From positions 186,001 through 250,000 of the forward strand of contig CADCHE010000001.1 in NCBI GenBank assembly GCA_902801205.1: 64,000 nt of DNA. The letters run 5' to 3'. Origin of the DNA: an uncultured Bacteroidia bacterium. GTDB lineage: Bacteria > Bacteroidota > Bacteroidia > Bacteroidales > UBA932. Shown in pieces: positions 34,201 through 39,726 of the stretch; the stretch's first letter is position 1; the number at the start of each line of letters is the position of its first letter. Under the pieces are notes generated by a model. It was not told the DNA's origin. It did not search any database and worked only from the letters and a program-made list of their open reading frames with translations. The translations under genes were made by a program, and so were the position numbers.

Positions 34201-34717
34201 AGAGGTTCCAGTTCGCCTGTGCGGAGTCGAATTGGTGTGCGAAGATGCGGGGATGCGACAGGGTCGCCTTCCGCAGGTGGATCTTCCCTTTCAGGGCGGG
34301 GAGGATGTTCAGGGAGACGGACAGCCGGTCGAACCGCAGCAGGGTGTCTGCGGCGGCGCTGTCCGGGGGCATGCCGCAGCCGGCTTCGTACAGGGACGGC
34401 TGCCGTTTCGTGGGCGGCGTCAGGCTGTCCCAGGCGGCGAAGCGGGCGTGCGGATAGGTGATCGAGAAATCGTCTACGGAAACGTTCAGCAGCGGGAAGG
34501 AGCGCAGCACGGAGGCATGGACATGGGAGAACTGCACGTCGCCGTCGACGTATTCTGTCGCGACGCGGCGGAGGATCTGCCCCAGTACCCTGGAGTTCAG
34601 CGCAATCTGCAGGACGGCGAGTAGCAGCGCCCACACCGCGATGAACGCGATGAGCACGCCCCGGAGCACCGGATGCTTCCGGGTCTTCTTGCCTTGCTGT
34701 GTATCTTTTTCCTCCAT
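31274..34717 (-). CDS. AsmA-like / TamB-related large envelope protein
   Basis: This 1147-residue protein has a basic N-terminus and one signal-anchor helix (VLIAFIAVWALLLAVLQIAL), then the AsmA opening (VLRSFPLLNVSVDDFSI) and a very long beta-rich region of repeated short strands, ending in an AsmA C-terminal domain and an acidic tail. AsmA-clan proteins are thought to form lipid-carrying bridges between the inner and outer membranes. The size is typical of the Bacteroidota members. A TACCTTTG element lies 7 nt before the ATG, so the mRNA is probably leaderless. Confidence 0.85.
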   Translation of the reverse strand: MEEKDTQQGKKTRKHPVLRGVLIAFIAVWALLLAVLQIALNSRVLGQILRRVATEYVDGDVQFSHVHASVLRSFPLLNVSVDDFSITYPHARFAAWDSLTPPTKRQPSLYEAGCGMPPDSAAADTLLRFDRLSVSLNILPALKGKIHLRKATLSHPRIFAHQFDSAQANWNLFKVSSSEADTAQLVLPPLSVGKISLTDTPYLVYTSLQDTVCAAVAFEHAQLKGHLGTEGVQSDEPVTLDIASALTASMPAFGEMTLPVGLHAEITPQLDSNALTFNQLVLRLSTLEIEGKGRIAALREGFAVQADAALAESGLQELADTFSENFPTLKKLETTAKLSADLHVDGVLDPAKSLWPDVDAQVRIPQSDLQYKGVPGRGTIALDASAMLRENRLDARIPGAKLRFAGMDFSLTGAARDLLEEDPLLQADCSLHMQLDSLVKFLPDSLRISASGNLDGKLDGQVRMSKLQSLDLQGDELSGTLTSNGIRIVDARDTISAFLGRTTLQLGPRSGKNGGFSADVDSLRATYGLSTFIHGAGLHLLAYGDASVAGRPVAGQLDISSISMMDTDSCQVRVKDSRNQFRIGKALLGKDNGKGTESTRVTLTSANQEIAVRQGVNRFSVQKASLSATAAKSQTVDVKHVPTAGDSTRLARRRQNLPDYLSDRELWKKDIDIRLGGSMEKYYKEWAFSGSLEAASGTVITPYFPLENTLSALKAKFTNDRVDITGGKVRSGRSDLAVTGSLSGLKRALTGRGKLTLDAALRSDRIDVDQLLGAAAAGSAFVPEGVPAALDSIADKEYMKDVLRNADGEAAVAEITALIIPANLDAKVSVQANTLQYGELETSWLSSDIVTKGRCLQVTNTMAMTNMGEAFLEGFYSTKTRDDLKAGFDLTLSNITAEKVIRLFPAVDSILPMLKSFQGLLDCEMAATTSLEQDMSLRMPTLNGIIKIDGKDLVLNGGEDLDKLRKMLKFSNQTSNEIADMSVRGIIRDDKIEIFPFLLDIDRYTVAASGIQDFTQEFRYHISSIRSPMLFRFGVNLNGNFDDWKWKLGKARYKSRKLPSFDDEVDELRFTLFNAIHEIFEQGADQALRRTEASQEAIESRKTELDYQGGTETEELSEDERKALETMEKVTTEGVAPASTPEEAPAG

Positions 34718-34724
34718 ATTCTCA

Positions 34725-34732
34725 CAAAGGTA
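34725..34732 (-). promoter_or_regulatory. -7 element of the AsmA-like gene (leaderless spacing)
   Basis: TACCTTTG on the minus strand ends 7 nt before the ATG at 34717. Confidence 0.55.
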
Positions 34733-34762
34733 AGAAAAAGGTCAGGATTATGTGCAACAAAG

Positions 34763-34788
34763 AAGCCGGTTCCTTCCGGAGCCGGCTT
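34763..34788 (-). terminator. Terminator of rpsU
   Basis: AAGCCGG (34763-34769) pairs with CCGGCTT (34782-34788); four further pairs extend the stem to 11 bp around a TTCC loop. On the minus strand it is followed by a T-rich stretch, and it lies 23 nt after the rpsU stop. Confidence 0.75.
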
Positions 34789-34810
34789 GCTTGCTGTATG
34801 CGGTAATGGA

Positions 34811-35005
34811 TTACTGCTCGTCCTGCAACTGGAGATGCTGAACATAGATGGCCTTCATCTTGGCCGCCCGCTTCTTGACGGAAGGCTTCTCGAAGTTCTT
34901 GCGCGCGCGGAGCTCGCGGATCGCACCGGTCTTCTCGAATTTGCGCTTGAATTTCTTCAGGGCCCGTTCGATGTTTTCGCCTTCTTTGATGGGAACGATG
35001 ATCAT
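34811..35005 (-). CDS. rpsU: 30S ribosomal protein bS21
   Basis: This 64-residue basic protein is bS21, starting MIIVPIKEGENIERALKKFK and continuing KTGAIRELRARKNFEKPSVKK. In Bacteroidota ribosomes bS21 helps hide the anti-Shine-Dalgarno tail of 16S rRNA. Unlike nearly all genes here, rpsU has a full Shine-Dalgarno, AAGGAGGTG at 35023-35015, 9 nt before the ATG. A TACCTTTG promoter element lies about 15 nt further upstream and a terminator follows, so the gene is monocistronic. Confidence 0.97.
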   Translation of the reverse strand: MIIVPIKEGENIERALKKFKRKFEKTGAIRELRARKNFEKPSVKKRAAKMKAIYVQHLQLQDEQ

Positions 35006-35014
35006 ACTCTTTTA

Positions 35015-35023
35015 CACCTCCTT
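35015..35023 (-). promoter_or_regulatory. Strong Shine-Dalgarno of rpsU
   Basis: AAGGAGGTG on the minus strand is fully complementary to the 16S anti-SD and lies 9 nt before the ATG at 35005. This fits the proposed autoregulation in which loss of bS21 frees the anti-SD and raises rpsU translation. Confidence 0.8.
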
Positions 35024-35037
35024 TTTCTTTCGGGTGG

Positions 35038-35045
35038 CAAAGGTA
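35038..35045 (-). promoter_or_regulatory. -7 element of rpsU
   Basis: TACCTTTG on the minus strand, 32 nt before the ATG, giving a short leader that just contains the Shine-Dalgarno. Confidence 0.6.
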
Positions 35046-35113
35046 GAAAAAAAATATTAAATTTGCCAAAACAAAAATGTTATTTTTCGAAGGTCCTTTG
35101 AATCAGCCGTATT

Positions 35114-36268
35114 ATGGACAGTCCGTTTTTATACAACCGCTATGTGACCGGCCAGCATTTCATCGGCCGCAAGGAAGACTGCACCATCCTGGGGAACCTC
35201 CTTTCGCAGGGCGAGAACGTCTCCATCTGGGAGACGCGGGGGACGGGGAAGCGCTCGCTCATCCAGCAGACCCTGACCAAGATCCGGATCGAAGGGACCC
35301 GTTTCATCACGGCGGACCTGTCGGCCCTGGACATCCGGTCGGCGGAGGTATTCGTCAAGCGGATGGGCAGTACACTCGTGCGGACGGTCGCGTCCACCCC
35401 GGACGAATATGCCGCGGTGGTGGCCCGCTACCTGGGCGGCACCCATTTCGTCTTCGACCGCAAGGCCTTCTCGGACCACGACGCCATCCTCTCGCTGAAC
35501 TGGGAGATGGATGAGCAGGACATGCTCGCCGTGCTGCGGCTGCCGTACCTGCTCGCGGAGGAGCGTCCTGAGCGGATGTTCCTGATCGTGGAGGAGTTCC
35601 AGAGCCTCGACCTGGCCGATGACGGAGAGAAACTGTTCGCGGCGCTCTCGCAGGTGATGGACGAGATGCGTGCCGCCGGCCGCCGGAACTTCTCGTGGAT
35701 CTTCACCGGCTCGCGCGTGAACGCGATGGCGGACATCTTCCAGCACCGCCGCTATTTCACCCGCCGGGTCACGCGGGTGCACCTGAGCCCCGTTGACGAG
35801 AAGAACATCGTGGAGCACATCATCAAGGGATTCCTTTCCAGCGGCAAGGTCATCGACCGCGACCTGGTGGCCGGCGCCTGCCGCCTGTTTAAATGCAACT
35901 TGTTTTACATCAATCACTTCACTTCGATCTGCGACTCCCTGTCGAAGGGCTATATCATGGAGCCCGTCCTGCTGGAGGCGCTCCAGTCGGTGGTGGCCGT
36001 CCACAGCGGCCGCTTCGTGGCGATGATGAGCGACCTGACCACCTTCCAGGTGAACCTCCTGCACGCGGTCATCGACGGATACACCAAGTTCAGTACGGCC
36101 GAGGTTATCCGCAAGTACGGGCTGAACTCGTCGGCCAACGTCCGCCGCCTGAAGGATGCGCTGATGAAGAAGGAAATCCTGACGTTCGAGGGGCAGGACG
36201 AACGTCCCGTCCTCCTCGATCCGCTGTTCGAGTACTGGCTGAGGAACACTTATTTCAAACAGATATGA
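35114..36268 (+). CDS. AAA-type ATPase with winged-helix C-terminus
   Basis: This 384-residue protein starts FLYNRYVTGQHFIGRKEDC, the opening of the archaeal-type ATPase families. The P-loop is WETRGTGKRSLIQQ (residues about 39-52), Walker B is RMFLIVEEFQSLD, and a sensor-like SWIFTGSR follows. Residues after about 300 form a winged helix (STAEVIRKYGLNSSANVRRLKDALMKKEIL). Such STAND/AAA proteins act as switches, but the partner is not known. The stop overlaps the start of the sirtuin gene (ATGA), so the two proteins may work together. Confidence 0.8.
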   Translation: MDSPFLYNRYVTGQHFIGRKEDCTILGNLLSQGENVSIWETRGTGKRSLIQQTLTKIRIEGTRFITADLSALDIRSAEVFVKRMGSTLVRTVASTPDEYAAVVARYLGGTHFVFDRKAFSDHDAILSLNWEMDEQDMLAVLRLPYLLAEERPERMFLIVEEFQSLDLADDGEKLFAALSQVMDEMRAAGRRNFSWIFTGSRVNAMADIFQHRRYFTRRVTRVHLSPVDEKNIVEHIIKGFLSSGKVIDRDLVAGACRLFKCNLFYINHFTSICDSLSKGYIMEPVLLEALQSVVAVHSGRFVAMMSDLTTFQVNLLHAVIDGYTKFSTAEVIRKYGLNSSANVRRLKDALMKKEILTFEGQDERPVLLDPLFEYWLRNTYFKQI

Positions 36269-36984
36269 CGCACAGGAAAAAGATCGTCGTCCTGACCGGG
36301 GCGGGTGTCAGCGTTGAAAGCGGCCTGAGCACGTTCCGCGGACAGGGCGGCCTCTGGGAAGGGCATGACCCGCAGGAGGTGGCTTCCATCGAGGGCTGGC
36401 GCCGGAACCGCGCCCTGGTCCTTCAGTTCTACAACGAGCGCCGCGCCCAGCTGGAACACGCCCGTCCCAATGCGGCCCATCTCGCGATCGCCGCCTTGGA
36501 GGACCGTTACGATGTGACGGTTGTGACGCAGAACGTGGACAACCTCCACGAGCGCGCCGGCAGCACCCGGGTCCTGCATCTGCACGGGGAACTGACGAAG
36601 GTGCGTCCGGAAGACGGCATCTACGACCGCACTTTCTCGGAAGAAGAGGTGATCGACGTGGGGTTCGGGGCGGTGGAACCCGGCGACCTGGCACCGAACG
36701 GCAGCCAGCTGCGTCCGCACATCGTCTTCTTCGGTGAGGCGGTTCCGAAGATCGAGCGGGCCATCGACTGCGTCCAGGCGGCGGACTTGATGCTGATCGT
36801 GGGCACGTCGCTGGCCGTCTATCCAGCCGCCGGCCTGTACCGGTACGCCCGCGCCGGCGTCCCTGTATACTTGATTGACCCTGAGGAAGTCGCCCTCTAT
36901 GACAAGCGCATCGTGCAGATCCGCGACGTGGCCACCCGCGGCATGGCCCGGTTCACCGACATGCTCCGCGAGAAGGGATTCTGA
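36265..36984 (+). CDS. Sirtuin (NAD-dependent deacylase) lacking the zinc cysteines
   Basis: This 239-residue protein has the Sir2 core: VVLTGAGVSVESGLSTFRG (NAD binding), TQNVDNLHERAG, the catalytic His in VLHLHGELTKV, FFGEAVP and LIVGTSLAVYPAAGL. The Tyr/Arg pair in FYNERRAQLEHARPNAAH is that of class III (CobB/SIRT5-like) sirtuins, which also remove succinyl groups. The four zinc-binding Cys between HGEL and LRPHIVFFGE are all absent, although the overall insert length is kept. This appears to be a lineage feature rather than decay, because all catalytic residues are intact. It is translationally coupled to the ATPase upstream. Confidence 0.9.
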   Translation: MTHRKKIVVLTGAGVSVESGLSTFRGQGGLWEGHDPQEVASIEGWRRNRALVLQFYNERRAQLEHARPNAAHLAIAALEDRYDVTVVTQNVDNLHERAGSTRVLHLHGELTKVRPEDGIYDRTFSEEEVIDVGFGAVEPGDLAPNGSQLRPHIVFFGEAVPKIERAIDCVQAADLMLIVGTSLAVYPAAGLYRYARAGVPVYLIDPEEVALYDKRIVQIRDVATRGMARFTDMLREKGF

Positions 36985-37023
36985 GGAAAACGGAAATTTT
37001 TTTGCAGATTGTCTGAAAATGAC

Positions 37024-37031
37024 TATTTTTG
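37024..37031 (+). promoter_or_regulatory. -7 element of rplU-rpmA
   Basis: TATTTTTG lies 86 nt before the rplU ATG and is preceded by TTG triplets; it implies a leader of about 80 nt. Confidence 0.6.
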
Positions 37032-37042
37032 CAGTCCATTTT

Positions 37043-37105
37043 ATGGCCGAGAGGCTCCAGAAGATCCGCGCCCTGCGCGGACGCCCCCGGTCGAAACTTA
37101 AATAA
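37043..37105 (+). promoter_or_regulatory. rplU leader with hairpin and 20-codon basic ORF
   Basis: The leader between the promoter and rplU holds an ATG at 37043 followed by 20 codons and TAA at 37103-37105. The peptide, MAERLQKIRALRGRPRSKLK, is strongly basic. The same stretch forms a 6-bp hairpin, TCCGCG (37065-37070) with CGCGGA (37076-37081). This could be a leader peptide, a structured ribosomal-protein leader, or a chance frame. Confidence 0.4.
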
Positions 37106-37117
37106 GTTTTGTTTTTT

Positions 37118-37429
37118 ATGTACGCAATTGTTGACATTGCAGGACAGCAGTTCAAGGTGGAAGCCGGCAAGGAGATCTTCGTGAACCGTCTCCCGGCCGC
37201 AAAGGACGCCTCCGTCGAATTCGACAAAGTGCTGCTGATCGACGCCGACGGGCAGATCAAGCTCGGTACTCCTTATGTGGAGGGCGCCAAAGTGACCGCC
37301 ACCGTCCTGGACGACCAGGCCAAGGCTGACAAGGTGCTCGTTTTCAAGAAAATCCGTCGCAAGGGTTTCCAGACGCTCAACGGCCATCGCCAGAAGCTGA
37401 CCAAGATCCGCATCGACGCTATCGCTTAA
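37118..37429 (+). CDS. rplU: 50S ribosomal protein bL21
   Basis: This 103-residue protein is bL21: MYAIVDIAGQQFKVEAGKEI, AKVTATVLDDQAKADKV and the C-terminal basic FKKIRRKGFQTLNGHRQ motif that binds 23S rRNA are all present. The ATG at 37118 gives the universal MYAIV start; the earlier in-frame ATG at 37109 would add three residues. It is followed 17 nt later by rpmA, the standard pair. Confidence 0.98.
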   Translation: MYAIVDIAGQQFKVEAGKEIFVNRLPAAKDASVEFDKVLLIDADGQIKLGTPYVEGAKVTATVLDDQAKADKVLVFKKIRRKGFQTLNGHRQKLTKIRIDAIA

Positions 37430-37446
37430 TTTGGAGAGTTTAGATT

Positions 37447-37707
37447 ATGGCACACAAAAAAGGTCAATCCAGTTCGAAGAACGGTCGTGAGTCGCATTCC
37501 AAGCGGCTCGGTCTCAAGAAATTCGGCGGTGAGGTCGTGAAGGCCGGCAACATCATCGTCCGTCAGCGCGGTACGGTCCACAATCCCGACAAGAACGTCG
37601 GTATGGGCAAGGACCACACGCTCTACGCCCTCGTGGACGGTACGGTGAAGTTCACCCGCAAGAAAGAAGACAAATCCTACGTTTCGGTCATTCCTTTCGA
37701 GAACTAG
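37447..37707 (+). CDS. rpmA: 50S ribosomal protein bL27
   Basis: This 86-residue protein is bL27 ([20 protein letters not shown], followed by [20 protein letters not shown] and GKDHTLYAL). The N-terminal tail that reaches the peptidyl-transferase centre starts directly with AHKKG, so no processed N-terminal extension of the Firmicutes kind is present. A terminator follows. Confidence 0.98.
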   Translation: MAHKKGQSSSKNGRESHSKRLGLKKFGGEVVKAGNIIVRQRGTVHNPDKNVGMGKDHTLYALVDGTVKFTRKKEDKSYVSVIPFEN

Positions 37708-37735
37708 ACTCATCCGTCAGGAGCAAGACAATGAA

Positions 37736-37779
37736 GGGGAGGACAGGCTTTCGAAAGATCCGCCGTCCTTCTCTTTTTT
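37736..37779 (+). terminator. Terminator of rplU-rpmA
   Basis: GGGGAGGAC (37736-37744) pairs with GTCCTTCTC (37765-37773) through nine positions including two G-T pairs, and six T follow at 37774-37779. Confidence 0.8.
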
Positions 37780-37803
37780 ATTGAACAGAAAAAATACGCA
37801 GAT

Positions 37804-39075
37804 ATGCTGACAATCAAGATGCTTCGCGACGACCCTGAACGGGTGATCCGGAAACTGGCCGTCAAGAATTTCGATGCGCGGCAGACCGTTGAGAAGGTGC
37901 TGGCGCTGGATGAGAACCGCCGCAACATGCAGACGGAGAACGACGCCCTGCTCTCCCGCGGCAAGCAGCTGGCCGCCAGGATCGGCGGACTGATGAAGGA
38001 AGGCCGCCGCGACGAAGCCGAGGAGGTGAAGAAGGAAGTCGCCGCCCTGAAGGCCCAGTCCGCGGAGCTGACGGCCCGCGCAGAAGAGAACAACAAGGAG
38101 CTGGATGCGACGATCGTCCTGCTGCCGAACCTTCCCTGCGACCTCGTGAAGCCCGGCAAGGGCGCCGAAGACAACGAGGTGGTGAAGATGGGCGGCCCGG
38201 AAGTGAAGCTGCCGGAGAACGCCCTCCCGCACTGGGAGCTGGCGAAGAAATACGACATCATCGACTTCGACCTGGGCGTGAAGCTCACCGGTGCCGGCTT
38301 CCCCGTGTACAAGGGCAAGGGCGCCCGCCTGCAGCGCGCACTTATCAATTACTTCCTGGACATCAACACCGCCGCCGGTTACAAGGAGGTGGAGCCGCCC
38401 GTGGTGGTCAACGCCGCTTCCGGGTTCGGTACCGGCCAGCTGCCGGACAAGGAGGCCCAGATGTACTATGTCGGCCTGGACGACTTCTATCTCGTGCCGA
38501 CGGCCGAGGTCCCGGTGACGAACATCTTCCGCGACGTGATCCTCTCCGCCGACCAGTTTCCGCAGAAGCTCACGGCCTACACGCCCTGCTTCCGCCGCGA
38601 GGCCGGTTCCTACGGCAAGGATGTCCGCGGCCTGAACCGCCTGCACCAGTTCGACAAGGTGGAGATCGTCCGTATCGAGAAGCCGGAGAACTCCTATGCT
38701 GCGCTGGACGAGATGGTCGCCCATGTCGAAGGCATCGTGAACAAGCTCGGACTGAAGTACCGGATCCTGCGCCTGTGCGGCGGGGACATGAGCTTCACGT
38801 CGGCCATCACGTACGACTTCGAACTCTGGTCGGCCGCCCAGGGCCGCTGGCTGGAGATTTCCTCTGTCTCCAACTTCGAGACGTTCCAGTCCAACCGCCT
38901 GCACCTGCGCTACCGCGACGAGAGCGGCAAGATGCAGCTGGCGCATACCCTCAACGGCAGTTCGCTGGCGCTTCCGCGCGTGGTGGCCGCCCTGCTGGAG
39001 GACAACCAGACGGAAGACGGCATCGTCATTCCCGAGGTGCTCCGTCCGTACACGGGCTTCGACCGCATCGATTAA
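37804..39075 (+). CDS. serS: Serine--tRNA ligase
   Basis: This 423-residue class II synthetase charges tRNA-Ser. The N-terminal coiled-coil arm (about residues 30-100, rich in Glu/Lys/Ala) is present. Motif 2 is CFRREAGSYGKDVRGL with RLHQFDKVEI, and motif 3 is LNGSSLALPRVV. Length and order are normal. It begins 24 nt after the rpmA terminator and is followed 18 nt later by ruvC, which has its own promoter. Confidence 0.97.
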   Translation: MLTIKMLRDDPERVIRKLAVKNFDARQTVEKVLALDENRRNMQTENDALLSRGKQLAARIGGLMKEGRRDEAEEVKKEVAALKAQSAELTARAEENNKELDATIVLLPNLPCDLVKPGKGAEDNEVVKMGGPEVKLPENALPHWELAKKYDIIDFDLGVKLTGAGFPVYKGKGARLQRALINYFLDINTAAGYKEVEPPVVVNAASGFGTGQLPDKEAQMYYVGLDDFYLVPTAEVPVTNIFRDVILSADQFPQKLTAYTPCFRREAGSYGKDVRGLNRLHQFDKVEIVRIEKPENSYAALDEMVAHVEGIVNKLGLKYRILRLCGGDMSFTSAITYDFELWSAAQGRWLEISSVSNFETFQSNRLHLRYRDESGKMQLAHTLNGSSLALPRVVAALLEDNQTEDGIVIPEVLRPYTGFDRID

Positions 39076-39080
39076 ATCCG

Positions 39081-39088
39081 TATCTTTG
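39081..39088 (+). promoter_or_regulatory. -7 element of ruvC (leaderless spacing)
   Basis: TATCTTTG ends 5 nt before the ATG at 39094 and lies just after the serS stop codon. Confidence 0.6.
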
Positions 39089-39093
39089 TCCCT

Positions 39094-39648
39094 ATGGACA
39101 AGAAGACGATCATAGGCATCGACCCCGGAACCAATCTGCTTGGTTTCGGGGTCGTTGATGTCGTCGCCGGCAAGCCGCAGTACGTGGACATGGGCGTTCT
39201 CGACCTGCGGAAGGAGCCGGATGCCTATACGAAGCTCCGCCAGATCTACGACACCGTTTCCGAGGTCTGCCGCAGCTATCATGCGACTGAAATGGCCCTG
39301 GAGTCGCCTTTCTACGGGAAGAACGCCCAAGTCATCCTCAAGCTCGGCCGGGCGCAGGGGGCTGCGATGATCGCCGCCCTGGAGTTCGGCATTCCGGTGA
39401 CGGAATACGCACCGAGGGAGGCCAAGCAGGCGATCACCGGCAATGGGGCCGCTTCCAAGGAGCAGGTCTGCATGATGTTGGAGAAGACGCTCGGTGTCCG
39501 TCTGGAAGCACACCACCTCGATGCGACCGACGCCCTCGCCATCGCCCTCTGCCACCATTACGCGACCTCCGGCCCGCTGTCCGCCGTCCGGAAGGGCGGG
39601 GGAAGCTGGGAGAAATTCATCCAGGCGCATCCGGACCGCGTCAAATAG
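39094..39648 (+). CDS. ruvC: Holliday junction resolvase RuvC
   Basis: This 184-residue endonuclease resolves Holliday junctions with RuvAB. The catalytic acids are visible: Asp in IGIDPGTNLLGFGV, Glu in MALESPFYGKNAQ, and the pair in HHLDATDALAIALCH. The basic PREAKQAITGNGAASKEQV helix that binds DNA is present. The size is normal with a short C-terminal extension. The promoter element lies 5 nt upstream of the ATG. Confidence 0.96.
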   Translation: MDKKTIIGIDPGTNLLGFGVVDVVAGKPQYVDMGVLDLRKEPDAYTKLRQIYDTVSEVCRSYHATEMALESPFYGKNAQVILKLGRAQGAAMIAALEFGIPVTEYAPREAKQAITGNGAASKEQVCMMLEKTLGVRLEAHHLDATDALAIALCHHYATSGPLSAVRKGGGSWEKFIQAHPDRVK

Positions 39649-39686
39649 TTTTTTTTTCCGCTGGTTAAACGGACTCCGTCTTTTTT

Positions 39687-39707
39687 TGTCAAAATAGCGT
39701 TTTGACA
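39687..39707. promoter_or_regulatory. 8-bp perfect inverted repeat upstream of the barrel gene
   Basis: TGTCAAAA (39687-39694) and TTTTGACA (39700-39707) form a perfect palindrome with a 5-nt spacer, 19 nt before the ATG at 39727. It may be an operator or a weak terminator for ruvC. Confidence 0.45.
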
Positions 39708-39726
39708 GTATTGTAATACATTTTTT

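Noticed and set aside
31253..34624. Plus-strand open frame of over 1100 codons opposite the AsmA-like gene
   Set aside because: Antisense shadow of a GC-rich gene; no signal peptide or motif, while the minus-strand protein is a complete AsmA-like protein with a promoter.
35114..36984. ATPase plus sirtuin as an established antiphage defence system
   Set aside because: The sirtuin resembles CobB-type metabolic enzymes and no effector or defence genes surround it; kept only as a question in the findings.
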